Assembly: GCA_940337035.1 (NCBI GenBank)
Contig: CALNHX010003626.1
Location: 81,420-145,419, forward strand
Reading direction: 5' to 3'
DNA from: Agriotes lineatus
Lineage: Eukaryota; Arthropoda; Insecta; Coleoptera; Elateridae
DNA length: 64,000 nucleotides
Part shown: positions 45,035-55,120 of the stretch, one piece after another
Position numbering within the stretch: position 1 is the first letter of the stretch
Layout of the letters: every line of letters begins with the position of its first letter
Made by a program: the position numbers and the translations under genes
Notes under the pieces: generated by a model
Told to the model about the DNA's origin: nothing
Database searches by the model: none
Seen by the model: only the letters and a program-made list of their open reading frames with translations

Positions 45035-46195
45035 TTAATGTTCTAGTTACATATACCTGTCTTAAACTTCACTTAAACACGTCATTCCAATTTTTGCCCA
45101 GTTCAGGTACAAGCAGGCTGCCCATACTGCACCTTTGGAACTGCCAGGTAAGTAAAAATTTCATCTTAACCGTCTATAATTGCAGCTGTATCTAATTGTC
45201 TCAATTTGTAGTTCCATTAGTGTCACCTGACTCTGTGACTGGCTGTATTGCAGCAACGGTTTTACTTGGAACTGCGGCGAAGGCTCCAATCAGGAACCAA
45301 GATCACCTACACTGGACCACAGGACACCAGCTCTCCCTGTTAACAGCAATCATTGACGCCACCGCAATGCGGATCCAAATAAACTTCAGCTATATATACG
45401 ATAGCTCTAATCCACAACCAAATCATCAAGATGACCTACACCGAAACACATGATACCAGCTCTCCCTTTACCATCTATTTATTACTCCAGTATAATTTAA
45501 CTCTAAACAAATCCCAGTGGTTTATGTGACCGAAGGTTATTCTGCTGTTAACATACGTCCATCGGCTTCTTCCAACACCATAATCTCAAATTAATAAGCA
45601 AGTACTCACTTCAAGAATCCAATATTATTATTTATTAAATTTGTCTTGTTTTGGATTCTATAATTATGTATCACAACTAATCACTTGTAACCTTTTAAAC
45701 ATTTTAAGTAGGTAAAATAAGATTTATACGGGTTTTACTTAATTTTATACGAACTAAAGAAATTTTATTTTCTCATTCTTAATTAACCTTTTTAGTTGCT
45801 ATTTTTATTAATAATGTCACCATAGTAATTTGCTATTTACAATTTTTATATCTAACACTCCCGGATTGTAACATTGTAAATTAATTACATTATTTTGACA
45901 TTTTATATTGACTTTTTAAATATTATATTAGCTTAGTTTTTTCAATTTTACCCAAACTATCTTGTAGTTTGCTTTAATTATTATTTAATATCAATTATAA
46001 ATTGTAATCTGATAAAACCAAATAACACCTTTATTAAATCAAATATCAAATATAGAGTCATATTGCGAACCTTTTTCTAAGAATATTAAATGCTTATCCG
46101 GATTTAAATTAAATCTTTATTTCTTAAATAAAATTTTCTTAGTTGTGCTGTTTTATTTTCATTAAGATTCAATCTTTATAAATTACTAGCTGGCC
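45035..46195. other. Interval with possible splice signals, no gene named
   Basis: A CTGCCAG/GTAAGT donor at about 45150 and an ATTTGTAG acceptor at 45211 bracket a 65-base gap. The ORF after it (45196-45453) has LHWTTGHQLSLLTAIIDAT and no known relative. The rest is AT-rich. Confidence 0.3.
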
Positions 46196-46397
46196 CGGCA
46201 AACGTTGTTCTGCCCAAAAATAATTTGTCTCTGAAACCCCGTTTAACCACTATAAAGTTTTAATTTTATATCATGTCCATCGTCTTGGACTTAAAAATGT
46301 ATGCCATTTTCTAGCTGTAACCCGCGACTTTGTGTATTTGTGTATTAAATAATGACTAATTATTTTCTGTCATCCCATCCCATCTTATCCCATCCCA

Positions 46398-46705
46398 TCT
46401 CCTTACCGTCCCGTACCGTCCCGTACCGTCCCGTACCGTCCCGTCCCGTCCCGTCCCGTCCCGTCCCGTCCCGTCCCGTCCCGTACCGTACCGTCCCGTC
46501 CGTTCTCGTCTCCTCCCCTACCATCCCATCCCATCCCTTCCCTTCCCGTCCCGTTCAATTCAGTCCCGTCCCGTCCCGCCCCGTCCCTTCCGGTCCCTTC
46601 CCGTTCCTTCTCGTCTCGTCCAGTCTCGTTCCGTCCCTTTCTGTCCCGTCCCGTCCCGTCCAGTCCCGTCCCGTCCCGTCCAGTCCCGTCCCGTCCCGTC
46701 CCCTC
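46398..46705. repeat. CCCGT/CCGTA pentanucleotide minisatellite
   Basis: Five-base units CCCGT, with CCGTA and CCCTT variants, fill about 300 bases. They yield Arg/Pro/Ser-rich ORFs on both strands (46352-46774 plus, 46555-46761 minus) that are not genes. Confidence 0.9.
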
Positions 46706-47018
46706 CCGGCAAAAGTTGTTCTGTTCAAAAATAATTTGTCTCTGAAACCCCGTGTAACCACTATAAAGTTTTAATTTTATGTCATGCTCATCGTCTCGGA
46801 CTTAAAAGTAAATGCCGTTTTCGCAATCAACGTCCCAAAAAACCTCAATAACGACACCCATATCGATTTTTAGGCTTATTTACCCTATTTCACCCTCTAA
46901 GGGGTAGCGAACCCGACAGACGTTGTCCTGCCCGAACATTGATTTTCCTGCTATTAACGGGTTCAGCAAACGTTTTTCCGATATTCGAATTTTCGATTTC
47001 TTTCATTTTAAAAACATG

Positions 47019-47144
47019 TTAATAGCTACAACTATTTTCATTATCCGTAGCGCGCTGGTCATCATTCCGGTTCTCACGTAAAGTAGATACCCGCGCAGCT
47101 AACTGTCTTCGACGACCTATGTTAACTCGTCGTGCCTTTGGCAT
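47019..47144 (-). pseudogene. Helitron helicase ORF, N-terminal remnant
   Basis: The frame MPKARRVNIGRRRQLAARVS, TLRENRNDDQRATDNE ends at a stop after 41 codons. A short basic start of this form precedes Arg/Glu-rich repeats in the N-terminus of insect Helitron-type helicases. Nothing of the Rep or helicase domains remains. Confidence is limited because the match is short. Confidence 0.45.
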
Positions 47145-47880
47145 TGTAACGGACACTATAAAACGACACGGAATTGTTTTCACAATCACTTGTGCACAAA
47201 CCAAATTTGAATGTCTGACTGACTGATTACGACGACTTATGTAAAGCATTTGGAATTACATAAACTATTAATGTCTTATCTCTTCCGCTTTCGGTTACCT
47301 GATCCGGATTATGACATTATGGGAAAAACCCTTCAAACCATTAAGCACAGGTGTGACTGCAAATAGAAACAACACACTTTCGATATTTTCCAATTTTATG
47401 GCTTTCCCTTTGGATTTTCTTAATTTTTCATTCCGTAAGAACGTTCTACGCAGTATTAGAAAACTTAAAAAAATATGAATAAAATCGGTAAAGTCGTTCT
47501 CAAGCTACGGCGTGACCAAGGGAAATAGGGATTCATTTTTATATATATAGATGTTTTAACCTTTAGCTACGATATCATTACATAATTATTAATCTTGAGG
47601 TACGATATCATTAAATACAAATACAAAAATGTATTTCTTCTACGATCGTGTCAAAATGACCACTTTTTGCACTGTATCTAGTGTCAAAAGCGATGTTTGT
47701 AGCACTCTTAATATTAGCACCCGAAACACGTCTTATTCGCACGTTGTCATTGGAGGCGTGTTTTAATACTAAATTAAAACACGCTTTGTCGTAAGTTTGA
47801 ATGTCAACATAATCTAGAATATCTAACACAATGTGACGACAAAGTGTCACCGAACTAAGTTTTTATATTTTTGTTACGGC

Positions 47881-48010
47881 CGTAGAAAAAATAGCGTATG
47901 ATACACGTGTATAAGAGCCATTAAAGCACTAGCGACGTTAAAAGCACTCCGCTAACGCGTCGTGCTTTTAAACTCGTCGCACGTGCTTTAAAGGCGTAGT
48001 TATTCACTAG
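47881..48010. repeat. CG-apex hairpin with GTAGAAAAAATAG edge
   Basis: GCCGTAGAAAAAATAGCG at 47879 marks the edge. TTAAAGCAC...GCACGTGCTTTAA forms the arms, with ACTCCGCTAACGCGTCG near the tip. The edge recurs at several other hairpins in the window. Confidence 0.6.
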
Positions 48011-48256
48011 TATCCTAAGGCCCTGAACACACGGGATTCCGTTTCCCAGATTCGGTATGCGGGATACAGAATCTGAGTCTGTTCAGACACGGCGACTGAA
48101 TCTCAGACGCGGGCCTTCAGTCACTTGCAGTGCCGTGCTGTTATGGACCTAGCATTGATGTTCTTTGTTTCTGTCGAATTAGTATAGAAGTGCTGTATTT
48201 AAAGTCAGGGGTTGGGCTCTACTAAGCTAATAAATTTTTCATTGTCAAATAATGTA

Positions 48257-48490
48257 CAGTCGTGTGCAAATAAATCTGGGACAGTGTTTTTTTCACATGC
48301 AGATTCAGTTAAGAATTTGAAGAATATTTCCATGGATTTCCTCTTATCAGAGAGAGTTACGGGTTTCAGTACCTGTTAAAGTTTAATGTAACTCTTTCTG
48401 ATAGCAGGAACACCATGGAGATATTCTTCAATTCTTAACTGAATCTGCATGTGGAAAAAACACTGTCCCAGATTTATTTGCACACGACTG
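48257..48490. mobile_element. 234-bp Tc1-like MITE with TA duplication
   Basis: CAGTCGTGTGCAAATAAATC at the left and its reverse complement at the right are long, near-perfect inverted repeats (about 100 bases per arm). TA flanks at 48255-48256 and 48491-48492. The terminal sequence is Tc1-type. No coding sequence. Confidence 0.93.
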
Positions 48491-48839
48491 TACATTCTAT
48501 GATCGTTGTATAGTAAGGAACGCCTTGCTTATTCGATTTAAATAGAAGTTGCAGAAAATCTGCTACGCCTATGATATGATATCATATGTTCTGGCTGGCA
48601 AAAGTAGGCGAGTCCAGGCCGTGGTACACGTGGACTCATATCCTCTATATGCTCCAATGGTAAATCGGTATCCGAGATACAGAATGTGTTGCCGGCGGCC
48701 GATTTTCCTTATCTCTCCATTTCGGCCGTTAGGCCGAGTCCGGAATTTCGAGACGAGTATGGAAAAGCCACTTTCATACGAGTTTCGTACAATATTTTTT
48801 CGTACACTAGCATACAAAACGGAATACTAAATTTATCCT

Positions 48840-49170
48840 CGTATATAGCAAATAAGTAGAGTAATATTAATGTAATGTAATATTATATGTGTTGTAACTA
48901 AGGAAACTAGCACTTTGCCGTACGAATACCGCAAAATACTACTTTGCCGTACGAATACCGCAAAGTGCAACTTTCTGATTAATAAATTGTACGGCAAAGT
49001 AGCTCTTTCAATGCTAGTGTACGAAAAATAAATTTACTACCCAAGATAGGGACAACATTTACGAAACAAAGTTGTTTTCTGGCCTTGACATTGTTGAGTT
49101 AGTTAAAACTAACACATAAAAATTGTACTTTTTGGATTTACACAACTTCGAAAAAACGCCACTTTTAACT
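48840..49170. repeat. Dispersed repeats shared with 58 kb
   Basis: 48840-48905 (ATAGCAAATAAGTAGAGTAA...) is the reverse complement of 58045-58112. 49030-49170 (TCTGGCCTTGA..., TTTTTGGATTTACACAA) is the reverse complement of 58600-58780. Between them ACTTTGCCGTACGAATACCG is repeated twice and inverted at 48995. The order is not that of a single palindrome, so these are separate repeat copies. Confidence 0.65.
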
Positions 49171-49286
49171 AAGTAAAAATCACTCAATATATCTAATACG
49201 GGCTAAATAGGTTTTCGGACAAGCTGTCATCCTGTATAAAGTGAAATGTAAACATACCAATATTTTTATATATATATATTTATATA

Positions 49287-49841
49287 CAGGGTAATTTTTA
49301 AGTTGATTCTTTCCGTTTACCAGGAAATAAAGCTAAAAAAATAAGTATTCTTTTTATTTACCACTTTTCCGAAATATCAAAACTAACAGAGGTACAGGGT
49401 GTTAAAGTTTCAAATTAAAAACTAAACTTTGGCGCAAAGGCGGTTGGACAGTTTTATTTTTGTTTATCTCTGTTGTCAAGCAATGATCTGTCAACTAGTT
49501 CTCCATTGTAATTTTCTTAATGTTATTGCTGCAATAATGGCTCATGTTTATGAAAATAATGCAGGAGTGAATATGCTTATTATTTACTGGGAGTGTCGTC
49601 AAAATGCCTCTGCCACATCGCTCTTATACGCGGAATGTGTGTGTAGAAGCAAATGCTGATAATTTTGATCATTTAAGTTTAGTTTAATTTTCGTTAAGTA
49701 ATTTTAGTTCATACTTTGAAACTTTAACACCTTGTACCTCCGTTAGTTTTGATATTTCGCAAAAGTAATAAATGGCTTACTTTTTTAGCTTTATATCCTA
49801 GCAAAAGGAAAGAATCAACTTAAAAATCACCCTGTATATAC
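49287..49841. mobile_element. Mariner-like deletion derivative keeping a transposase N-terminus
   Basis: The inverted ends TATACAGGGTAATTTTTAAG and its counterpart AAAAATCACCCTGTATA match over about 120 bases per side. The interior plus-strand ORF (49429-49659) has VNMLIIYWECRQNASATSLL, YAE, which resembles the DUF4817 helix-turn-helix start of mariner-like transposases, then loses the family pattern and stops. An internal deletion removed the catalytic domain. Confidence 0.75.
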
Positions 49842-50312
49842 AGTGTGTCCCCGGATAGATGAAACGACTCTTGTAAAATGTAAAAAATTCTCGATTTAAA
49901 TTTTCATTTTTTGGGGTTGAGCCCTGCGTGGTTAAAGGCGAATTTCTAACAGCATTTCAGTTTTGAAAAATCAAATATGCCTTGAAAGTTTTCGAAAAAA
50001 CTATTTTTTCTACTCCTGTAACTAAAATGCCATTTAACATACTAAAATACACGTCGCTAAGTGACCTTTTAATCATGCCTTCATAACCTATGACTAAAGA
50101 GCCTCTTAGTAATGAGCTGAAGTTGGCAACGATGTTTTAGTCATGGGGTGAAGTTAGGTTCAAATAGTGTTTGCTTTATTAGCCACAGCCAAAACTAAAA
50201 TCAAGTTAGTTTTCAACCGTCAGTTTGACATTTGTCAAGCATAATTTAACCTAATATAATAAATGTCAAAATTTTAATGAAATAATATGATGTGATATTC
50301 TCTAAGTTTATG
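49842..50312. other. Interval with a second CCCTGTATA-type end
   Basis: ATACAGTGTGTCCCCGGATA at 49841 looks like another terminal inverted repeat, but I find no partner. No gene is recognised. Confidence 0.35.
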
Positions 50313-50474
50313 GTCGTAGAAAAAGTATAGTATGCAACTCGTTTTATAAACTTATTAGTCACTCATTTTATTAAACACTCGCTCCGCTGCGCTTCGCTCG
50401 TGATTAATAAAAATCGTGACTAAAATGACGTTTATAAAACTTGATACATAATATACTATTTTCTACAGCCGTGA
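50313..50474. repeat. CG-apex hairpin, 160 bp, at the edge of the fold-back element
   Basis: CGTAGAAAAAGTATAGTATG at 50314 pairs with the sequence ending ATACTATTTTCTACAG; the arms continue as CGTTTTATAAAC/GTTTATAAAAC. The tip is GCTCCGCTGCGCTTCGCTCG. Confidence 0.75.
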
Positions 50475-50627
50475 TTTTAAACTGTTTCCAAGGGTCATAT
50501 GCGGCGTGCTTTATGTTGTCTATAAAACACGCCATTCCATTTAAAGCACGGAGTACTTTAAGAGGTTATAAAACCTTATTTGTGAAGATTAAAAGTACAG
50601 TTATTATATCGGACCGATTTGTATGCG

Positions 50628-51030
50628 GTGCCCCGAGTGCCCGATTGGAGAGGGGCGGAGCCCCGAGGGCCCGATTGGAGAGGGGCGGAGCCCCGAGGGC
50701 CCCCTTGGAGAGGGGTGGAGCTCCAAGAGCCCCCTTGGAGAGAGGCCGAGCCCTGAGGGCCCCTTGGAGAGGGGCCGAGCCCCGATGGCCCCCTTGGAGA
50801 GGGGCGGAGCCCGATGGCCCCCTTGGAGCGGGGCGGAGCCCTGAGGGCACCCTTGGAGAGGGGTGGAGCTGCAAGAGCCCCCTTGGAGAAGGGCCGAGCC
50901 CTGAGGGCCCCCTTGGAGAGGGGGCCGAGCCCCAAGGGCCCCCTTGGAGAGGAGCGGAGTCCCGAGGGCCCCCTTGGAGGGGGGTGGAGCTCCGAGGGCC
51001 GCTTTGGAGAGGGGCGAAGCCCCTAGGGCA
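50628..51030. repeat. 30-bp GC-rich minisatellite, left arm
   Basis: About 13 units of GGGCCCCCTTGGAGAGGGGC followed by GGAGCCCCGA. The unit length is a multiple of three, so several frames on both strands stay open and give Arg/Gly/Glu/Pro/Leu repeats (50441-51040 plus, 50566-50935 minus). These are composition artefacts unless expression is shown. Confidence 0.9.
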
Positions 51031-51096
51031 TTTAAGCTAACAAACTCCTCGGCTGTAGAAAAAATATTGAAGCCAACTCGTGTTTTACAGTTTAAA

Positions 51097-51156
51097 AATC
51101 TCGGTCGATCATAAAATTCTCGCTTCGCTCGAATTTTAACATGATCGACCTCGATT
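51097..51156. repeat. 60-bp CG-apex hairpin with TTTAAA duplication
   Basis: AATCTCGGTCGATCA pairs with TGATCGACCTCGATT; the tip is TTCTCGCTTCGCTCGAA. TTTAAA lies on both sides (51091-51096, 51157-51162). The other arm of the fold-back (about 54533-54545) has the same flanks with no insert, which shows that this hairpin is an insertion. Confidence 0.8.
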
Positions 51157-51176
51157 TTTAAATCCTCTGTAACACA

Positions 51177-51687
51177 CTAGTTGCCTTAATAGCTATTTTA
51201 TTATACCTGCATCAGAATCGCCGTTTAAAGCACGCCTGAGCGTGCGAAAGCAGGCGATTAAAGCTCGCCGAGTTTTAAAGGTTGTCAAGGAAACGACTGA
51301 ATGCAACAACGGACATGGACGCGACAAAAACGTAAATAATTCTCGTAACTATAGTAGCAATATTATTATGCCCTCTCGATTTATTACGACAAAAATTATT
51401 TCCAAGTTTTTAGTGCGTAATTTATTTCCAGTATTGGAGGTATAATAAAAAATAGCGTAAAGTATTCGTGGATAACTGGTCTTTAAAACACTTGCTCTAT
51501 TTCGAGCACTCCGGCTACGCCGTCGAGCTCGAAAACTCACGCGTGTTTTAAAGACCTTGTTATCCACTCATACTTTAATATACTATTTTCTACAGCAGTC
51601 AAAAAAACGTGACATTTATGCATCGCTATAGATACGCGAAGTTTAACTTTTTTTAACACGTGAAAAATAGCTATTAAGGCAACTAGT
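51177..51687. repeat. Loop region with nested hairpins
   Basis: ACTAGTTGCCTTAATAGCTA at 51177 pairs with TAGCTATTAAGGCAACTAGT ending at 51687. Inside, 51445-51598 is another CG-tipped hairpin (GGATAACTGGTCTTTAAAAC paired with GTTTTAAAGACCTTGTTATCC; tip CTCCGGCTACGCCGTCGAG), finishing ATACTATTTTCTACAG. The last 14 bases are the Penelope target duplication. Confidence 0.8.
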
Positions 51688-51796
51688 TCATTTTCTTATA
51701 TGGGTATTTCGCCACTCTGCAAATTAAAATATTAAATAACGAAAATATTAACAACGAACGTTTCGAGGGACAATCTGCCCTCGTTATCAACGAATA
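51688..51796 (-). repeat. Penelope pseudo-LTR, 3' copy
   Basis: Nearly identical to 54316-54424. Minus-strand GTTGATAAC, then a GAGGG...CCCTC helix (51781-51765) and GAAACG resemble a hammerhead ribozyme whose CUGAUGA box has changed to UUGAUAA. Confidence 0.85.
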
Positions 51797-51895
51797 ACAA
51801 TTAAAACTAACAAGAACTTATCTTTTTTTCACTGGAAGAAAAAACGACCAACCTCCAATGAATTTTCTGACATTGACGTTTGTTGATATCTGTAC

Positions 51896-54319
51896 CTACT
51901 TGATCTCATCTTTAAGAATCGATAGCCAACTATTGTCTAAAAATATTGAGAAAGACGACACGCATTTTTCTTCGTTAAGTAAAATGTATGCCGTTTCCTT
52001 AATTTTTCGCCTAGTTGACATCGATTCTTTAGACAAGATCTTTGTGTTGTCCCATTGTATTTTATGGTTTTCATCCCAAGCATGTTCTGCCAGCTTAGAC
52101 TTATTGAATTGATACGTTTTCAACATATTTTTATGTTCTTTAACTCTTACTGCTAAAGGCCTGGATGTTTCAGCGATATAATATTTCCCGCATTCACAGG
52201 GAATACTATAATATATACAATTCCTTGAATGCTGTTCTTCGTTGAACGGTTTAGTTTTTGTAAGAACTGACCGTAAAGTATTCATCGTTTTGAATACCGT
52301 CCTAACATTGAATCTATTTCCAATTCGTCTAATTTTGTCAGATATGCCTGGAATATATGGTATAGTAAGAGTATTATATTTTTGAGTGTCATTCCTTTGT
52401 ATGTGTGTGGCATTGCTTCGTGTATTGAAAATGTTCCGAACAAGAGTCTCTGGATAGCCATTATCTTGTAAAACATTAATAATAAATTCTTTCTCTTTTT
52501 TGAAAATTGTATCATTAGAGCAAACAACTTTGGCTCTGTCGTAAAGACTTTTTACAACGCCTGTCTTTATGTTTTTGTGATGGTTAGAATTAAAATGTAA
52601 GTACCTATTAGTATTGGTTTTCTTACGGTATACTGATGTTTCAAAAGTATTTATTGTGCGTGTGATTAGTGTATCAAGAAAGGGTAACTGATTGTTTTGC
52701 TCTGTTTCTAATGTGAATTTGATGGAGGTTTCTTTACTGTTAATATGTTCAAGAAATTTGTCCACCTCATCTATATCATGAGGCCAAATTGCAAAAACAT
52801 CATCGACATATCTCCACCAAACTACTGGTTTGTTGGTGTACGTGTAGACATGTTGTTGTTCAAAGTCTTCCATAAAAATGTTACTAACAATGGGAGATAA
52901 AGGTGAACCCATTGCCATCCCGAAATCTTGTTGGTAAAATTCATTGTTTAGTTGAAAGTATGTCGTTTTAATGCATAGTGTTAAGAGTTCCATAATGGTA
53001 CCAACGTTTAATGTTGTTCGTGTATGTAATGTGTTATCGTTTTGTAGCTTATGTTTAATGATGTTGAGTGTTTTGTCTACTGGAACATTAGTGAAGAGAC
53101 TAACTACATCGAAACTAACCATTAAGTGTTGTGTGTTTATGTTTGCTTCTTTACGTTTTTCAAGGAAATGGGGCGTGTTCTTTATATACGTGTCTGTATT
53201 TCCTGATATAGGAGTCAGTATCTTAAGTAAATATTTAGCTAAACTGTGACAAGGAGAATCTATAGAACTAACTATTGGCCTAAGTGGTACATTTGGTTTG
53301 TGTATCTTTGGTAATCCATAAAAATGTGGTGGTTTACTGTAGTGTGGTGTTAGCGTACGTCTTACAAAATCTGTAAATTGTTCTCTGTGTTTGTAAAGTG
53401 TTCTGTATATTTTTGTTTCTATTGTATGTGTTGGATCTTTATTTAGTTTAGTGTATTGTCCCTCACTAATTAGTGTTAAAAGTTTTTCGTTGTATGTGGT
53501 TGTGTCAAGTACTACTGTGGCGTTGCCTTTGTCTGCAGGTAGAATTTTAATTGTGTTATCGGTTTTTAGTGTATGTAGTGAATGTTTTTCTTGTTTGGAT
53601 ATATTTTGTCTGATTGTGTAAGGTCGTTCTAGTATGATTTTGTTTCTAATTCTGTATTCCTGTCTAATGTCTTCTGGAAGTTTTTGACAAGTCTCTTCTA
53701 TAGCTGTAACTAAATCAAGTTTATTAATTCGTTTTGGCGCCACTGCGTAGTTGAGCCCTTTGCCAAGAACTAATTTGTCAGTGGCGTTTAGTTCTTTAGA
53801 AGACAGATTAACTACAGTTTTATTTAAAAAAGTGTCACTGTTCTTTAGTGTATTTAGTTCAATTGTGTGTTTTTCTTGTATGAGGTGTTGGTACTTTTTT
53901 AAATGTGTACGTTTTTGCTCTGTGTGTGTTTTGTTGTAGGTATTACTAATAGAGTTGTACATACGATTGAAATCGTCTTCCCGTACATCCCTTTGCATAA
54001 CCTGTTCCAGTTTGTTTATGTCAGAAAATAGTATCACTTTGTTATGTCTGTGAAACTGTATTCTGTCTCTAACTAGAGCTTCACTAGCTCTTTTCATGAT
54101 ATTACTAGAACGAGCACTTACATAAGGTGCTTTGAGTCTAAACCCTTTTGGAATAATACAGCTATTTCTACAACGACATAGGAAAGTTATACTATTTTCA
54201 GAGTGTGCCAGCTTCTTGTAAAGTGTTTCCCAACTTCGGAAGTTACTAGTTATATTAGGCCCATACCTTTGATTAAGATAATCTCTGAAACTTCTTTGTG
54301 GCGTGAATTCATAATTCAT
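51896..54319 (-). CDS. Penelope-like polyprotein: reverse transcriptase plus GIY-YIG endonuclease
   Basis: I start at the ATG at 54319 (MNYEFTPQRSFRDYL); the longer frame to 54454 runs through pseudo-LTR sequence. The 807 residues fit a Penelope-like protein. In order: N-terminal region with FLCRCRNSCIIPKG (about 45-60); ILPADKGNATVVLD (259-272); FYGLPKIHKPNVPLRPIVSS (333-352); FDVVSLFTNVPV (403-414); GMAMGSPLSPIVSNIFMEDF; the catalytic RYVDDVFAIW (YVDD 504-507); LPFLDTL; and from about residue 697 the GIY-YIG nuclease, IYYSIPCECGKYYIAETSRP followed by VKEH. The last Gly of the YIG box is Ala and the first box reads YSI. The enzyme nicks DNA and primes reverse transcription, and is related to telomerase. 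There is no stop or frameshift, so it may be active. A more decayed relative lies at 19825-20222. Confidence 0.96.
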   Translation of the reverse strand: MNYEFTPQRSFRDYLNQRYGPNITSNFRSWETLYKKLAHSENSITFLCRCRNSCIIPKGFRLKAPYVSARSSNIMKRASEALVRDRIQFHRHNKVILFSDINKLEQVMQRDVREDDFNRMYNSISNTYNKTHTEQKRTHLKKYQHLIQEKHTIELNTLKNSDTFLNKTVVNLSSKELNATDKLVLGKGLNYAVAPKRINKLDLVTAIEETCQKLPEDIRQEYRIRNKIILERPYTIRQNISKQEKHSLHTLKTDNTIKILPADKGNATVVLDTTTYNEKLLTLISEGQYTKLNKDPTHTIETKIYRTLYKHREQFTDFVRRTLTPHYSKPPHFYGLPKIHKPNVPLRPIVSSIDSPCHSLAKYLLKILTPISGNTDTYIKNTPHFLEKRKEANINTQHLMVSFDVVSLFTNVPVDKTLNIIKHKLQNDNTLHTRTTLNVGTIMELLTLCIKTTYFQLNNEFYQQDFGMAMGSPLSPIVSNIFMEDFEQQHVYTYTNKPVVWWRYVDDVFAIWPHDIDEVDKFLEHINSKETSIKFTLETEQNNQLPFLDTLITRTINTFETSVYRKKTNTNRYLHFNSNHHKNIKTGVVKSLYDRAKVVCSNDTIFKKEKEFIINVLQDNGYPETLVRNIFNTRSNATHIQRNDTQKYNTLTIPYIPGISDKIRRIGNRFNVRTVFKTMNTLRSVLTKTKPFNEEQHSRNCIYYSIPCECGKYYIAETSRPLAVRVKEHKNMLKTYQFNKSKLAEHAWDENHKIQWDNTKILSKESMSTRRKIKETAYILLNEEKCVSSFSIFLDNSWLSILKDEIK

Positions 54320-54505
54320 TTTCTTATATGGGTATTTCGCCACTCTGCAAATTAAAATATTAAATAACGAAAATATTAACAACGAACGTTTCGAGGGACA
54401 ATCTGCCCTCGTTATCAACGAATATTTTAATTTGCAGAGTGGCGAAATACCCATATAAGAAAATGAATTATGAATTCACGCCACAAAGAAGTTTCAGAGA
54501 TTATC
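54316..54505 (-). repeat. Penelope 5' pseudo-LTR and inverted tail
   Basis: 54316-54424 repeats the 3' pseudo-LTR directly; 54425-54505 folds back on 54276-54358. The plus-strand copy encodes MNYEFTPQRSFRDYL again in mirror orientation, which explains the spurious ORF at 54439-55026. Confidence 0.9.
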
Positions 54506-54604
54506 TTAAGGCAACTAGTGTTTTACAGAGGATTTTAAACTGTAAAACACGAGTTGGCTTCAATATTTTTTCTACAGCCGAGGAGTTTGTTAGCTTAAAT
54601 GACC

Positions 54605-55010
54605 GCGGAGCTTCGCCCCTCTCCAAAGCGGCCCTCGGGGCTCCACCCCTCTCCAAGGGGGCCCTCGGGACTCCGCTCCTCTTTAAGGGGGCCCTCGGTG
54701 CTCGGCCCCTCTCCAAGGGGGTTCTCAGAGCTCGGCCCCTCTCCAAGGAGGCTCTTGGAGCTCCACCCCTCTCCAAGGGTGACCTCGGGGCTTCGCCCCT
54801 TTCCAAGGGGGCCATCGGGCTCCGCCCCTCTCCAAGAGGGCCCTCGGGGCTCGGCTCCTCTCCAAGGGGGTCCTCAGGGCTCGGCCCTTCTCCAAGGGGG
54901 CTCTTGGAGCTCTACCCCTCTCCAAGGGTGCCCTCGCGGCTCCGCCCCTCTCCAAGGAGGCCCTCGGAGCTCCGCCCCTCTCCAATCGGGCACTCGGGGC
55001 TCCGCATACA
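54605..55010. repeat. 30-bp GC-rich minisatellite, right arm
   Basis: The inverted counterpart of 50628-51030, in the form CCCCTCTCCAAGGGGGCCCT. Unit variants differ between arms, so the arrays have drifted since the fold-back formed. ORFs across it (54501-54815, 54599-55054, 54725-55117) are artefacts. Confidence 0.9.
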
Positions 55011-55120
55011 AATCGGTCCGATATAATAACTGTACTTTTAATCTTCACAAATAAGGTTTTATAAACTCTTAAAGTACTCCGTGCTTTAAATGGAATGGCG
55101 TGTTTTATAGACAACATAAT

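Larger units (their letters stand above)
46196..47551. mobile_element. Helitron-like repeat with CCCGT minisatellite
   Basis: It starts near CCCGGCAAACGTTGTTCTGC (46196) and ends near TTTTTATATATATAGATG (47551). About 95 bases at 46196-46300 are repeated directly at 46703-46800, on either side of a CCCGT-type minisatellite. A minus-strand remnant of a Helitron-type ORF lies inside (47019-47144). The class assignment rests mainly on that remnant. Confidence 0.5.
51688..54505 (-). mobile_element. Full-length Penelope-like element with pseudo-LTRs
   Basis: TTAAGGCAACTAGT is duplicated exactly at 51674-51687 and 54506-54519, a 14-bp target duplication. A 109-bp terminal sequence occurs directly at 51688-51796 and 54316-54424. 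The 54425-54505 segment is an inverted copy of 54276-54358, including the first codons of the gene. A direct pseudo-LTR plus an inverted 5' tail is the characteristic Penelope layout. One long uninterrupted ORF is present. The element looks intact and recently inserted. Confidence 0.95.

Noticed and set aside
46352..46774. 140-codon Arg/Pro/Ser/Val-rich ORF
   Set aside because: Pure product of the CCCGT minisatellite, with an equivalent ORF on the other strand.
50441..51040. 199-codon ORF of RARLERGGAP-type repeats, and the related ORFs at 54501-55117
   Set aside because: The 30-bp unit is a multiple of three, so several frames on both strands are open at once. No conserved domain or start context.
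54439..55026. 195-codon plus-strand ORF starting with the Penelope N-terminus
   Set aside because: It joins the inverted pseudo-LTR copy of the Penelope start to fold-back and minisatellite sequence; it is a junction artefact.
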